Of a stretch of 64,000 nucleotides of DNA, positions 34,469-42,912 are shown one piece after another (the stretch's first letter is position 1; each line of letters opens with the position of its first letter). The stretch is taken from assembly GCF_019468565.1 (NCBI RefSeq), contig NZ_CP080521.1, forward strand, positions 1,736,001 to 1,800,000. The letters run 5' to 3'. This stretch comes from Pseudonocardia sp. DSM 110487. Its GTDB lineage: Bacteria > Actinomycetota > Actinomycetes > Mycobacteriales > Pseudonocardiaceae. The notes beneath the pieces were generated by a model. That model did no database searches and was not told where the DNA came from. It saw only the letters and a program-made list of their open reading frames with translations. The position numbers and the translations under genes are program-made.

Positions 34469-36184
34469 GTGGGAGACGGCGTCGAGCGGCAGCTGGAGTG
34501 GCTCCGAGCGCGTGCCGTCGTCGCCACCGACATGTCGTTCACGATCAGCGATCCACGGCAGGCCGACAACCCGCTCGTGTGGGTCAACCCGTCCTTCAGC
34601 GCGCTGACCGGCTACTCCTCCGAGGAGGTACTCGGGCGCAACTGCCGGTTCCTGCAGGGCCGCAACACCGACCGCGTCGCGGTGGGGCGCGTCGCGCAGG
34701 CGCTGCGCGAGCGCCGCCCGATCACCGAGGTGCTGTTGAACTACCGCCGCGACGGCACGGCGTTCTGGAACGAGATCGCGATCTCACCGGTCTTCGACGG
34801 CGCAGGCGATCTCGCCAACTTCGTCGGCGTGCAGAGCGACGTCACGGAGCGGGTCGTGGTAGAGCAGGAGCGCAGGGCGGCGCTCGCCGAGGCCGAGGAG
34901 GCCCGCGCGCAGCTGCGGATGCTCGCCGAGGCCACCACGCAGATGACCGCGGCGCTCGGCGTCGTGGACGCGTGCGAGCGCCTCGCCCGCAGCCTCGTTC
35001 CCGAGCTCGCCGACCTGTGCGCCGTCGATGTGCTGGACGTGCCGGGGCGCGGGGTGCCGCGCAGGCTCGCCGTCGCCGCGCGGGAGCCGGTGGACGAGGA
35101 GCGCCTGCGCGACCTCGGACGGCTGCGCAACTACCACGTGGGCGGCGGCAGCGACACCGGCCACGTACTGGCGGGCGATCGCCCGTTGCTCGTGCCGGAG
35201 CTGCCCGAACGCGGCGCCGACCGCTACCCGGAGGACCCGGCCGCTGCCACTGTCTACGACACGCTGCGCCTGCGGTCGGTGATGGTCGTGCCCGTCCGGG
35301 CACGGGGCCGCGTGCTCGGGGCGCTCACGCTGCTCACCCAGCATCCGTACGGCCGCCGCTACGGGCCGCGCGACCTGCACCTGGCCAGCGACATCGCGGG
35401 CAGGGCCGGGCTCGCGATCGACAACGCCCGGCTGTACGAGACCGAGCACGCCGCCGCCGTCACGCTCCAGCGCAGCCTGCTGCCCGAGGTGTCGGGCGTC
35501 GCGGGTGTGCAGGTGGCCGCGAGGTACTTGGTCGGCGTGGACGGCAACCAGGTCGGCGGCGACTGGTACGACGTGCTCGACCTGCCCGACGGCGCGCTCG
35601 GCCTCGCGATCGGCGACGTCGCGGGCCACGACCTGCGCGCGGCCGCCGCGATGGGGCAGCTGCGCGGCGTGCTGCGCTCCTACGCGTGGGACGGCGGGCG
35701 CCCCGGGTCCGTACTCGACCGGTGCGATCAGCTGGTGCAGGGCCTCGAGATGGCGGCGATGGCCACGGCCGTTTACGCGCGCGTCGAACCGCCGGACCCG
35801 GACGGCGGGCGGATGCTCTGCTACGCCAACGCGGGCCACCCGGCGCCGCTGCTCGTCGAACCCGACGGCACGCTCGTGCGGCTGGACGAACAGCGTTCCC
35901 CGATGATCGGCGCCGTCCGCAGCCTCGGCAGGCGCGCCGGGCCCGGCCGCGCCGAGGCGGTACGCCGCTGCCCGCCCGGCACGCTGCTCGTGCTCTACAC
36001 CGACGGGCTCACCGACGTCGTCGGCGAGGACGCGGACAAGCGGACCGCGCTGCTGGAACGGACCGTCGCGGAACTGCCCGCCGACGCGCCGGCGGACGAC
36101 GTCGTGGAGCGGGTGCTCGAGGCGTGCAGCCCGCGGCGACTGCGCGACGACGTCGCTCTGCTGGCCGTCCGTCTCGATCGCTGA
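34469..36184 (+). CDS. LOV-GAF-SpoIIE/PP2C phosphatase, blue-light-responsive partner-switching input
   Basis: A 571-residue signalling phosphatase. The N-terminal PAS domain is a true LOV domain: GRNCRFLQG at about residue 57 holds the Cys that forms the flavin adduct. A short coiled coil and a GAF domain (about 165-325) follow. The C-terminal SpoIIE/RsbU phosphatase has GGDWYDV, LAIGDVAGHDLRAA and LVLYTDGLTDV, with acidic metal ligands intact. Such enzymes dephosphorylate STAS antagonists and so release a sigma factor. Three STAS genes and a SigF/RsbW pair in this window are candidate partners. The start is a GTG at 34469. Confidence 0.92.
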   Translation: MGDGVERQLEWLRARAVVATDMSFTISDPRQADNPLVWVNPSFSALTGYSSEEVLGRNCRFLQGRNTDRVAVGRVAQALRERRPITEVLLNYRRDGTAFWNEIAISPVFDGAGDLANFVGVQSDVTERVVVEQERRAALAEAEEARAQLRMLAEATTQMTAALGVVDACERLARSLVPELADLCAVDVLDVPGRGVPRRLAVAAREPVDEERLRDLGRLRNYHVGGGSDTGHVLAGDRPLLVPELPERGADRYPEDPAAATVYDTLRLRSVMVVPVRARGRVLGALTLLTQHPYGRRYGPRDLHLASDIAGRAGLAIDNARLYETEHAAAVTLQRSLLPEVSGVAGVQVAARYLVGVDGNQVGGDWYDVLDLPDGALGLAIGDVAGHDLRAAAAMGQLRGVLRSYAWDGGRPGSVLDRCDQLVQGLEMAAMATAVYARVEPPDPDGGRMLCYANAGHPAPLLVEPDGTLVRLDEQRSPMIGAVRSLGRRAGPGRAEAVRRCPPGTLLVLYTDGLTDVVGEDADKRTALLERTVAELPADAPADDVVERVLEACSPRRLRDDVALLAVRLDR

Positions 36185-36410
36185 CCGATCGTCGACAACC
36201 GAGTCTTTGCAGGTGGGAGCGCCGAGCGGCGTTAACGTACCGTTCCACCGCCTACCCCGCGGTAAGGCGCCACTCACGGATCACGTGCCGCCGCTCGGCG
36301 TATGGACCATCGGTACGGCGGTGCCGAGAGGCGGGGTGGAGTTGACTCTGCGGCGGATCGTCTGTCCCCGGGGGCGGGGCCGACGACCGGTCGAGGGGGA
36401 CACGTTGCAG

Positions 36411-36923
36411 ATGGTCGCGGTTCCGGAGATGCCTGTCTCCGAACCGGTGGCGGGCGCCGCCACCGGTAGCTCGGCCGTTCCCGCATCCCGCGCCGTGGCC
36501 GTCGCGGTCAGCCCGATGGAGCTGCTGCGGCCCGAGTCGCACCTGGCCGAGCTCATAGCGGGCTTCCCGCAGGTCGAGCTGCTTCTTGCGGCCGATGACA
36601 GCCAGCCAGATCCCGAGGACGACCTCGACCAGCTGGGTGACGAGCTGCGGTCGAGCGCAGCCCGGCTCGATCTGCCCGGGCTCGCGCTGCATCGGCTCGG
36701 CCTGGCCAACCCGCTGCCCGTCACCGCGGAGGGCGATCTGGTGGCCGCGATGAGCGAGCTGGTGGGCTTCGACCCGGAGCAGGGCCTGTACTGCCTGGCC
36801 CCCGCTCCGGCGCCGTCCGACCCTGCTCTCGCCGTCGTCGAGCGCGCCGTGCAGCGGATCGCCCGGGTCTACGGCATCCCGCTGCTGCGCTACCGGTGCC
36901 TGGAGTTGGCGGTCGTCAACTAG
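36411..36923 (+). CDS. Hypothetical protein, about 170 residues
   Basis: No family is recognised. The ATG at 36411 follows GAGGGGGA (36393-36400), which decides it over in-frame upstream options. The N-terminal ~35 residues are Ala/Val/Pro-rich. The rest is acidic and probably helical, with LAELIAGFPQVELLLAADD and QLGDELRSSAARLDLPGLALHRLGL. It ends with VYGIPLLRYRCLELAVVN. There is no signal peptide or membrane segment. It lies between the LOV phosphatase and whiB, with its own spacing of 226 bp upstream. Confidence 0.55.
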   Translation: MVAVPEMPVSEPVAGAATGSSAVPASRAVAVAVSPMELLRPESHLAELIAGFPQVELLLAADDSQPDPEDDLDQLGDELRSSAARLDLPGLALHRLGLANPLPVTAEGDLVAAMSELVGFDPEQGLYCLAPAPAPSDPALAVVERAVQRIARVYGIPLLRYRCLELAVVN

Positions 36924-37318
36924 CGCGGTGACCAGATTCGTTGCCGGGTCTGGTCGGGTGGGGTGCGCTCCGCGTCGCTTCGCGATCGCTGCGCGACCCT
37001 TGACTCGCGAGCCTCTGCGACCCCTCCGGGCAGTAGCACGGGCAGGCCACAGGCCTGCCCAGATGGGCGCGCGGCGCCACCGGAGGCGTTCCGATGGACA
37101 TGATCAAGGCTTCGGGCGGAAACCGGCGAAAGCGACCCGGGGACATGCCGAATTGCTGATCAAGCCACCGTCCCGGGGACACTGCGGCGATCAAGGCGAA
37201 ATGGTCGCTAGTTGATCTTCGATCGCGACCATCAGTCCTTGATCAACACGCTGACCTGCCGGTATCGGGCGTGAGAAAGGGCGGGTCCGCCCGGACCCGC
37301 CCTGTTCGTTCGACCCGC
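36924..37318. other. 395-bp non-coding stretch with hairpins and repeated TGATCAAG words
   Basis: No gene is seen. It contains a perfect 9-bp hairpin (37040-37060, GGGCAGGCC-ACA-GGCCTGCCC). Four TGATCAAG/GATCAAGG words or their complements lie between about 37100 and 37250. A GGTCGC/GCGACC pair flanks one of them, and CCCGGGGACA occurs twice. This may be a worn intergenic repeat family or regulator sites for neighbouring genes. Confidence 0.5.
37278..37303 (-). terminator. Terminator of the WhiB gene
   Basis: A perfect 11-bp stem (AGGGCGGGTCC with GGACCCGCCCT) with a 4-base loop lies 16 bp past the whiB stop. On the minus strand it is followed by TTTCTC. Confidence 0.7.
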
Positions 37319-37612
37319 TCAACTCGCCATCGCGATGCCGCGCTGCTCGAGGATCACCCGTCGCTCAGCTTCCGCGAGGCCACCCCACACACCGAACGGC
37401 TCCCGAGTCTGGAGCGCGAACTCACGGCACTGCTCGATCACGGGGCAGCGCCGGCACACTTCCTTCGCCTGTGCTGTGCGCCGCGCGCGCGACGGGTTGC
37501 GTTCCCCGTCGGGGTGGAAGAAGACGCCGCTGTCCATGCCCCGACACGCTCCCAGGCGTTGCCACTGCCACGCGTGGTCCATGGGGCCGGGGAGCCGCGA
37601 AACGTCGCTCAT
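37319..37612 (-). CDS. WhiB-family iron-sulfur transcriptional regulator
   Basis: A 97-residue WhiB-like protein. Four Cys suited to a [4Fe-4S] cluster are seen in GACRGM, VCRRC and EQC (the C...CxxC...C spacing). The family turn is GVWGGL, followed by a basic-acidic C-terminal helix (EAERRVILEQRG). WhiB proteins bind the primary sigma factor and control development, redox response or drug tolerance. The start (MSDVSRLPGPM) at 37612 is preceded by AAGAGGTG; an upstream extension in frame is less likely. A hairpin terminator follows. Confidence 0.9.
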   Translation of the reverse strand: MSDVSRLPGPMDHAWQWQRLGACRGMDSGVFFHPDGERNPSRARRTAQAKEVCRRCPVIEQCREFALQTREPFGVWGGLAEAERRVILEQRGIAMAS

Positions 37613-37751
37613 CGTCACCTCTTGTCGTTCGTGCCCGACGTTCCGGGCGACCGAGGTGCTGGTTCCCACGACGATCGGCGGCCAAACACATCAAGCCGAC
37701 GACTACTCGGATGTGGCGCAGTTCACATCCGACTGGAGGTTTCTCGCCAGG

Positions 37752-38165
37752 TCAGGTGGCTGCGAGCGCACGCTCCACGGTGTCGTGGATATCGAAGAGT
37801 GGGATCAGGCCGGCGATCGTCAGCGGTCGCAGAACGCGGCGCGCGGTGCAGGCCAGCCGCAGCTCGACTCCTGCCGTGTGGGCGGCTTCGCGCACTTCGA
37901 TGAGCACCGCGAGCCCGCTGGTGCCGAGGAAGCTGACGCCGTCCAGGTCGAGCACGACGAGCTCCACGCCGGCGTCGGGCTCGAACTGGTCGAGCACGAC
38001 GAAGCGCAGCTGTGGTGAGGTGAGCATGTCGACCTCGCCGCCGACAGAGATGACAACCTGCCCGGAGGCCGGGCGCGTGGTCGACAGCGTGATCTGGTCG
38101 TCGGCATCGCCCCCTCGTCGGATCGAGGAGGGGTCCGCCTGCAGGTTCTCGCGCGTCTCGGACAT
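37752..38165 (-). CDS. STAS-domain anti-sigma factor antagonist
   Basis: A 137-residue SpoIIAA-like protein with the core LVVLDLDGVSFLGTSGLAVLIEV, where Thr-Ser supplies the phosphorylation site. The N-terminal ~25 residues are a charged extension. It sits between whiB and a DivIVA-like gene on the same strand, without its own anti-sigma gene. It may report to a kinase encoded elsewhere or to the RsbW at 8788. Confidence 0.88.
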   Translation of the reverse strand: MSETRENLQADPSSIRRGGDADDQITLSTTRPASGQVVISVGGEVDMLTSPQLRFVVLDQFEPDAGVELVVLDLDGVSFLGTSGLAVLIEVREAAHTAGVELRLACTARRVLRPLTIAGLIPLFDIHDTVERALAAT

Positions 38166-38214
38166 CGGTCGCCACGGTAAGGGTCAGCGCCGTTACGTGC
38201 CACCGGAAGCAGAC

Positions 38215-38261
38215 GGGCGGCCCGGCCGGGTCAGGCGGAGGGGACCCGGTCCGGGCCGCCC
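38215..38261 (-). terminator. Strong hairpin after the DivIVA-like gene
   Basis: A perfect 11-bp outer stem (GGGCGGCCCGG with CCGGGCCGCCC) continues into a 6-bp inner stem (CCGGGT with ACCCGG), with only one bulged base. It begins 40 bp past the stop of the minus-strand gene. Confidence 0.75.
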
Positions 38262-38301
38262 GCAGGGTGCGGATCGGTACGGACGATCAGCGCGCCGGCG
38301 G

Positions 38302-39090
38302 CTATGCGCGGGCGGCGGCGACGCCGTTGCGGTCCGCGGAGTCGGTGTTGTTGGTGCCCCGCGTGGCGCTCTCGCCGAGTTCGGTGCCGAGGAGCTTGTG
38401 CAGGCGGGCCATCTCGTTGCGCACGCCCTCGTGGAGCGAGCCGATGCGGCGAAGCTCCTGCTCGGCGGCCTCGCGGCGGCGCTTGAGGTCCTGGTCGCTG
38501 CGGTTGAGCACCTCCTTGGCGCGGGCCTGCGCCTCGGAGAGCACCTTGTCGGCCGCGGCGCGCGCGTCGTCGGTGATGCGGCTGGCGTCGTCGCGGGCGG
38601 CGGCGAGCATGGCGGCGGCCTGCTGCTCCCGCTCCTGGATGGCGACGTTGCGCTGGGCCGCCTCCTGGTCGAGCTCGGCCGAGCGCGCGATGAGCTTCTG
38701 CTCGACCTCGTGGCGGTGCCGCTCGGCGTCGGCGCGGGCCTGCTCCACGAGGCCGGTGGCCTCGTTGGCGGCGCGGCTGCGGACGTCGGCGGCCTCGTGC
38801 TCCGCGAGCCGCAGGATCTTCTCGGCACGGAAGCCGAAGCTGTCCTGCGAGATCGGGCCGTCGGCTTGCTGGGACCGGGCGTTGCGCAGCTCGCCCTCGA
38901 GGGCGCGGGCGTGCTGCTCGGCGGCCTTGCGCTGGGTCTCGGCCGCGTTGACGCGCTCACGGAGCTCGCGCAGCTGGGCATCGACCTGGTCGCGGTCGTA
39001 ACCGCGGCGGACGATGTCGAACGAGGCTCCGGCGGGGGACGGTAGGCCCCCACTGCTGTGGATGGAGTTCGGCGGGGTGCTGATCGTCAC
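38302..39090 (-). CDS. DivIVA-domain coiled-coil protein
   Basis: A protein of about 262 residues. A short N-terminal extension (with Gly-Leu-Pro-Ser-Pro) is followed by the DivIVA-type segment FDIVRRGYDRDQVDAQLRELRERV. A long charged coiled coil then runs almost to the C-terminus. It resembles the DivIVA-like family of actinobacteria (Wag31 and relatives), which organise polar growth and cell-wall synthesis. It is not Wag31 itself, because the canonical LTPADVHNVAF opening is missing. The start is a GTG at 39090; further upstream in frame the sequence has no similarity. It is on the same strand as the STAS and whiB genes. Confidence 0.75.
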   Translation of the reverse strand: MTISTPPNSIHSSGGLPSPAGASFDIVRRGYDRDQVDAQLRELRERVNAAETQRKAAEQHARALEGELRNARSQQADGPISQDSFGFRAEKILRLAEHEAADVRSRAANEATGLVEQARADAERHRHEVEQKLIARSAELDQEAAQRNVAIQEREQQAAAMLAAARDDASRITDDARAAADKVLSEAQARAKEVLNRSDQDLKRRREAAEQELRRIGSLHEGVRNEMARLHKLLGTELGESATRGTNNTDSADRNGVAAARA

Positions 39091-39484
39091 GGCGAGTAGT
39101 GTGTTCGCTCGAACCGGTGTTCCTCCATATGGAGTCGGCGGGCGGATGCCTTCCTGCGTCCGGCGGTGTTCGGCATCACTGCAGCGCACAGCCTCGTGGG
39201 GCGTGCGGTCGACGAGCTGCGGCCTGCGGCACCCTCGCCGCGCAGCCGCGTGACGTGCGAAGATCGCTTTTTGGAGCCGCGGCACCCAAAGCCAACGCAA
39301 CAACGCTAAGTAGCCACCGAATCACTGAACGTAGTGAAGTGTGACTTCGCACACCTAGCGTGGACTCCACACAAGGCCGGCGCTGTGTGAGGTCCAGGCT
39401 CGGTGTGTGAAGTCGCCCTGATCGAGGTACGTGACCGCACGTCGCGGCCCTCCTCGCGCCGTCCGTCCGATTTCATCTCCACGC
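39091..39484. other. 394-bp divergent intergenic region between the DivIVA-like and PhoX genes
   Basis: No gene is seen. It must hold the promoters for both flanking genes. A small inverted repeat (GAAGT-GTG-ACTTC) lies near 39336-39348 next to overlapping GTGTG/CACAC words. No classical -35/-10 pair stands out. Confidence 0.4.
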
Positions 39485-40810
39485 ATGGGACTGTCGCGGC
39501 GTTCGTTCCTCCGGCGGTCGGCGGCGGGGGTCCTGCTGGCCGGGAGCACCGACGTCCTGCGGATCGCATCTCCACCGGCCGGGTACGGCCCGCTCGTCGA
39601 CGACCCGGCCGGGCGCATGGCGTTGCCGGCGGGGTTCGCGTACGCGGTCGTCTCCGAGGCGGGAACCACGATGCTGGACACCGGCGAGCCCACTCCGCGC
39701 AACCACGACGGCACGGGTGCGTTCGCCGCCCCCGGTGGCGGCACGGTGCTCGTGCTCAACCACGAGATCCGCGAGGGGGCGGGCACGGAGCTGGCCGTGC
39801 CGCACCTCGACGGGCTGGTCTACGACCCCGCTGCGGCGGGCGGATGCACGATCGTCACGACCGACGCGCACGGCGGGCGGGTGTCCGAGCGGGTCGGGAT
39901 CGCGGGCACGTCCACCAACTGCGCCGGTGGCGTGACGCCATGGGGGACCTGGCTGACCTGCGAGGAGACCGAGGCGCGGGCCGGCGAGCGCGGGTACGGA
40001 CGCGACCACGGCTACGTCTTCGAGGTGGACCCGTTCGACCGGGCGGCGCTCGTCGACCCGCGCCCGGTGAAAGCGCTGGGGCGCTACTCCCACGAGGCCC
40101 TCGCGGTGGACCCGGCCGCAGGCGACATCTACCTCACCGAGGACGCCTCTGGCCCGAACGGGCTCGTCTACCGCTGGATGCCCCCTCCGGGCTTCCAGAG
40201 CGGCCGTGGGGCGCTGCGCGGGCTCGGCGCCGCCGACGGGGTGCTGGCCGCCATGCGCTGCACCGACGAGGCCGGCAAGCACGTGGAGGACCTGGCGCGG
40301 GCCACGTCACCCGGCACCACCTACGCCGTGGAATGGGTGGAGGTGCCCGACCGGGACGCCCGGGACGAGTCGGTGCGGAGACAGCTCGACGACGGCCGCG
40401 TCACCCGTGCCCACAAGCTGGAAGGGGCCTGGTGGGCGCCCGGGGAGAACGGCACCGGCGGGGCGTACATCGTGTCGAGCTTCTCCCGCAACCATCGGGG
40501 ACAGGTGTGGTTCTACGACGCGCGCCGATCGACGTTCACGCTGCGGCTGCTGTTCACCGGCGATGACGACGGCTGCGACGGGCCGGACAACATCAGCGTC
40601 TCGCCGTACGGCGGCGTGCTCCTCGCCGAGGACGGCAACGGCGGCAACCACCTCGTGGGGGCCGCCGAGGACGGCACGACGTTCCGGCTCGCCCGCAGCG
40701 AGCGCGGCAGCGAGTTCACCGGCCCGGTCTTCAGCGCGGACGGCCGCGTGCTGTTCGCCAACGTGCAGGTGCCGGGCACGATGTTCGCCATCACCGGCCC
40801 CTGGGGTTGA
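39485..40810 (+). CDS. PhoX-family (DUF839) phosphatase-like Tat-exported protein, copy 1
   Basis: A 441-residue PhoX-type protein. The N-terminus is a twin-arginine signal (LSRRSFLRRSAAGVLLAG), so it is exported folded. PhoX enzymes are calcium/iron beta-propeller alkaline phosphatases. Family segments include NHEIREG, GTSTNCAGGVTPWGTWLTCEET, GRYSHEALAVDP, YLTEDASGPNGLVYRW and a C-terminal GPDNISVSPYGGVLLAEDG. The Cys-containing GTSTNCAGG/TCEE region matches the metal-cluster area. It is followed without a gap by the cds1-like gene. A second paralogue lies at 42913. Confidence 0.85.
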   Translation: MGLSRRSFLRRSAAGVLLAGSTDVLRIASPPAGYGPLVDDPAGRMALPAGFAYAVVSEAGTTMLDTGEPTPRNHDGTGAFAAPGGGTVLVLNHEIREGAGTELAVPHLDGLVYDPAAAGGCTIVTTDAHGGRVSERVGIAGTSTNCAGGVTPWGTWLTCEETEARAGERGYGRDHGYVFEVDPFDRAALVDPRPVKALGRYSHEALAVDPAAGDIYLTEDASGPNGLVYRWMPPPGFQSGRGALRGLGAADGVLAAMRCTDEAGKHVEDLARATSPGTTYAVEWVEVPDRDARDESVRRQLDDGRVTRAHKLEGAWWAPGENGTGGAYIVSSFSRNHRGQVWFYDARRSTFTLRLLFTGDDDGCDGPDNISVSPYGGVLLAEDGNGGNHLVGAAEDGTTFRLARSERGSEFTGPVFSADGRVLFANVQVPGTMFAITGPWG

Positions 40811-41916
40811 CTGAGGCTGTGTCCGAAGCCGTCGACCGCTCCTGCGACCGCACCCGCGCCTGGGTCACGGAGGCCATCCGCCGCGTCGAGGCCGATGCCA
40901 ACCGCTCGGCGGACACCCACCTGCACGTCTTCCCGCTGCCGCCGGACTGGGGCATCGACGTGTACCTCAAGGACGAGTCGGTGCACCCCACCGGCAGCCT
41001 CAAGCACCGGCTGGCCCGATCGCTCTTCCTCTACGCGCTGACGAGCGGCTGGATCGTCGAGGGCACCACCGTGGTGGAGGCGAGCTCCGGCTCGACGGCG
41101 GTGTCGGAGGCGTACTTCGCGCGGCTGATCGGGGTGCCGTTCGTGACGGTGATGCCGCGGACCACCAGCCCGGAGAAGATCGCGCTGATCGAACGCTACG
41201 GCGGGCGCTGCCACTTCGTCGACAATGCGCCGGACATGTACGCGGAGGCCCAGCGGCTGGCGCAGGAGTCCGGTGGGCACTACATCGACCAGTTCACCTA
41301 CGCCGAGCGGGCCACCGACTGGCGGGGCAACAACAACATCGCCGAGTCGATCTTCGAGCAGCTGGCGATGGAGCGGTTCGCGGTGCCGGAGTGGATCGTC
41401 GTGGGGGCCGGCACGGGCGGCACGTCGGCGACGATAGGGCGCTACCTGCGCTACCGCCGCCACCCCACCCGTCTCGCCGTCGTCGACCCGGAGAACTCCG
41501 CGTTCTTCCCCGGCTGGACGACCGGTGCCCCCGACTACGCCACCGGGATGCCGTCGCGCATCGAGGGGATCGGCCGGCCGCGGATGGAGCCGAGCTTCGT
41601 GCCGACGGTGATCGACCTGATGATCCCCGTGCCCGACGCGGCGAGTATCGCCGCCGTCCGCCACCTGCGTGATGTGACCGGCCGGTGGGCGGGCGGGTCG
41701 ACGGGCACCAACCTGTGGGGCGTGTGGCAGCTGGTGGCACGGATGCGGGCGGCCGGGGTGCGGGGCAGCGTCGTGACCCTGATCTGCGACGGCGGCGACC
41801 GCTACCAGCACAGCTACTACGACGATGACTGGCTGCGGCGGCACGGCCTTGAACTCGCGCCGTACGAGGCGACGCTGCGGCACTTCTTCGCGACGGGGGA
41901 GTGGAAGCACGCATGA
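40807..41916 (+). CDS. PLP-dependent cysteine synthase-fold enzyme, Cds1-like cysteine desulfhydrase
   Basis: A 369-residue fold-type II PLP enzyme. The PLP Lys is in HPTGSLKHRLARSL. The substrate loop is EASSGSTAVSEAYFA, and the phosphate-binding glycine loop is GAGTGGTSATIGRYLR. Overall it resembles Rv3684 (Cds1) of Mycobacterium tuberculosis, an L-cysteine desulfhydrase that releases sulfide, rather than CysK. A TTG at 40807 overlaps the PhoX stop; a GTG at 40819 is the alternative. Its own stop falls on the first bases of a 62-bp palindromic repeat. Confidence 0.85.
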   Translation: MTEAVSEAVDRSCDRTRAWVTEAIRRVEADANRSADTHLHVFPLPPDWGIDVYLKDESVHPTGSLKHRLARSLFLYALTSGWIVEGTTVVEASSGSTAVSEAYFARLIGVPFVTVMPRTTSPEKIALIERYGGRCHFVDNAPDMYAEAQRLAQESGGHYIDQFTYAERATDWRGNNNIAESIFEQLAMERFAVPEWIVVGAGTGGTSATIGRYLRYRRHPTRLAVVDPENSAFFPGWTTGAPDYATGMPSRIEGIGRPRMEPSFVPTVIDLMIPVPDAASIAAVRHLRDVTGRWAGGSTGTNLWGVWQLVARMRAAGVRGSVVTLICDGGDRYQHSYYDDDWLRRHGLELAPYEATLRHFFATGEWKHA

Positions 41917-42110
41917 TCGTTCCGAGATGCGCCCGAGCGCCCTTGGCGGGGCGCCGAGGCGCATGTCGGATCGATCGATCGTTCCCAGATCGCGGTTTCC
42001 GCCCTGCCGAGGGCCGCGAGCCCAGCCTCGGAACGATCACTCGGGGTTGATCGATCCGAGGTCAGCGGACCCGCCCTCGCGAGGGCGATGAGACGGATCT
42101 CGGAACGATC
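41915..42110. repeat. Three 62-bp palindromic repeats (copies A-C)
   Basis: Three units of exactly 62 bp, at 41915-41976, 41977-42038 and 42049-42110. Each begins GATCG(T/A)TCC and ends (T/A)CGATC or AACGATC. A second, inner palindrome (GCCCTCGCGAGGGC in copy C) is diverged in A and B. A and B abut directly; C follows after 10 bp. Each unit can form a long cruciform or hairpin. Copies D and E lie at 42644-42779. Confidence 0.85.
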
Positions 42111-42157
42111 ATCGGGGTGGGGGAACCGGATCGGCCCGGCCGTCGTCAGTGCGGGCC

Positions 42158-42796
42158 ATGCCGATAGATCTACGCCAGCCGTTCCGCGGGACCGACGCCG
42201 TCGCCGCCGGGGTCGTCACGCCGAAGATCCTGCGGGGGCCGCGCTTCCGCCGCCTGTTCAGCGGGATTTACATCCGGGCCGACGTCGAGGTCACCTTCGA
42301 GGTGCGCTCGCGGGCCGCGTACCTGCTCCTCGACGGAAGCGGCGTGCTCGGCGGCTTCTCCGCCGCCGAGCTACTGGGGGCCTCGTGCGGACCGCTCGAC
42401 GCCCCTGCCGAAGTCGTCGTTGTCTTTGGAGGCGTGCGGACCCGGCCCGGGCTGCTCGTGCGGCACGACGAGCTCGCGCCCGACGAGGTCACCCACGTGG
42501 CGGGCTGGGCCGTCACCAGTCCGCTGCGCACGGCGTACGACCTCGCCCGCCGGTTGCCGCTTGTCGAGGCGGTGGTTGCCCTCGATGCGCTGGCGTTCGC
42601 GCAGCAGATCGTCCCGGCCGATTTGCAGGGCTATGAGCGGTGTGATCGTTCCGAGAGGCGGCTGAACGCCCCTCGGAGGGCGCTTCGGCGGCATCTCGGA
42701 TGGATCATCGTTGTCCTGATCGTTCCAAGGTGTGGCTTTTCGCCCTCGGGAGGGCGCTCTTCCGCATTTCGGAGCGACCAGCGCTCGCCGGTCTGA
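42158..42796 (+). pseudogene. AbiEi/DUF559-type (Vsr-like nuclease) protein truncated by palindromic repeats
   Basis: The first ~160 residues match an actinobacterial family with an N-terminal AbiEi-like winged helix and a C-terminal DUF559 (very-short-patch-repair-like) nuclease. The opening is MPIDLRQPFRGTDAVAAGVVTP, then FRRLFSGIYIRADV, SAAELLGA and LRTAYDLARRLPLVEAVVALDAL. After PADLQG the frame runs into two 62-bp repeats (42644-42779) and stops at 42796, so the nuclease domain is missing. ATG at 42158 is preferred over a GTG at 42149. Probably non-functional, or reduced to a DNA-binding remnant. Confidence 0.7.
42644..42779. repeat. Two 62-63-bp palindromic repeats (copies D and E)
   Basis: Copies at 42644-42706 and 42718-42779. 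They share GATCGTTCC at one end, CTCGGATGGATC or TTCGGAGCGACC at the other, and the inner palindrome GCCC(C)TCGG(G)AGGGCG. They form the 3' end of the truncated nuclease-family reading frame. Confidence 0.85.
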
Positions 42797-42912
42797 CCGC
42801 CGCCGTACGGGTGGCGTTCACCTGTTCGTCGTAGCCGCCGGTCACGATCTCGCCCGGCCACCACTCGGTCGGGTGAACCCGGCCGGCCGCTCCCCCGAAC
42901 TGGAGATCCACC

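Noticed and set aside
41915..42779. Possible CRISPR array
   Set aside because: The repeated units are 62-bp palindromes that abut or nearly abut, without unique spacers of constant length and without cas genes.
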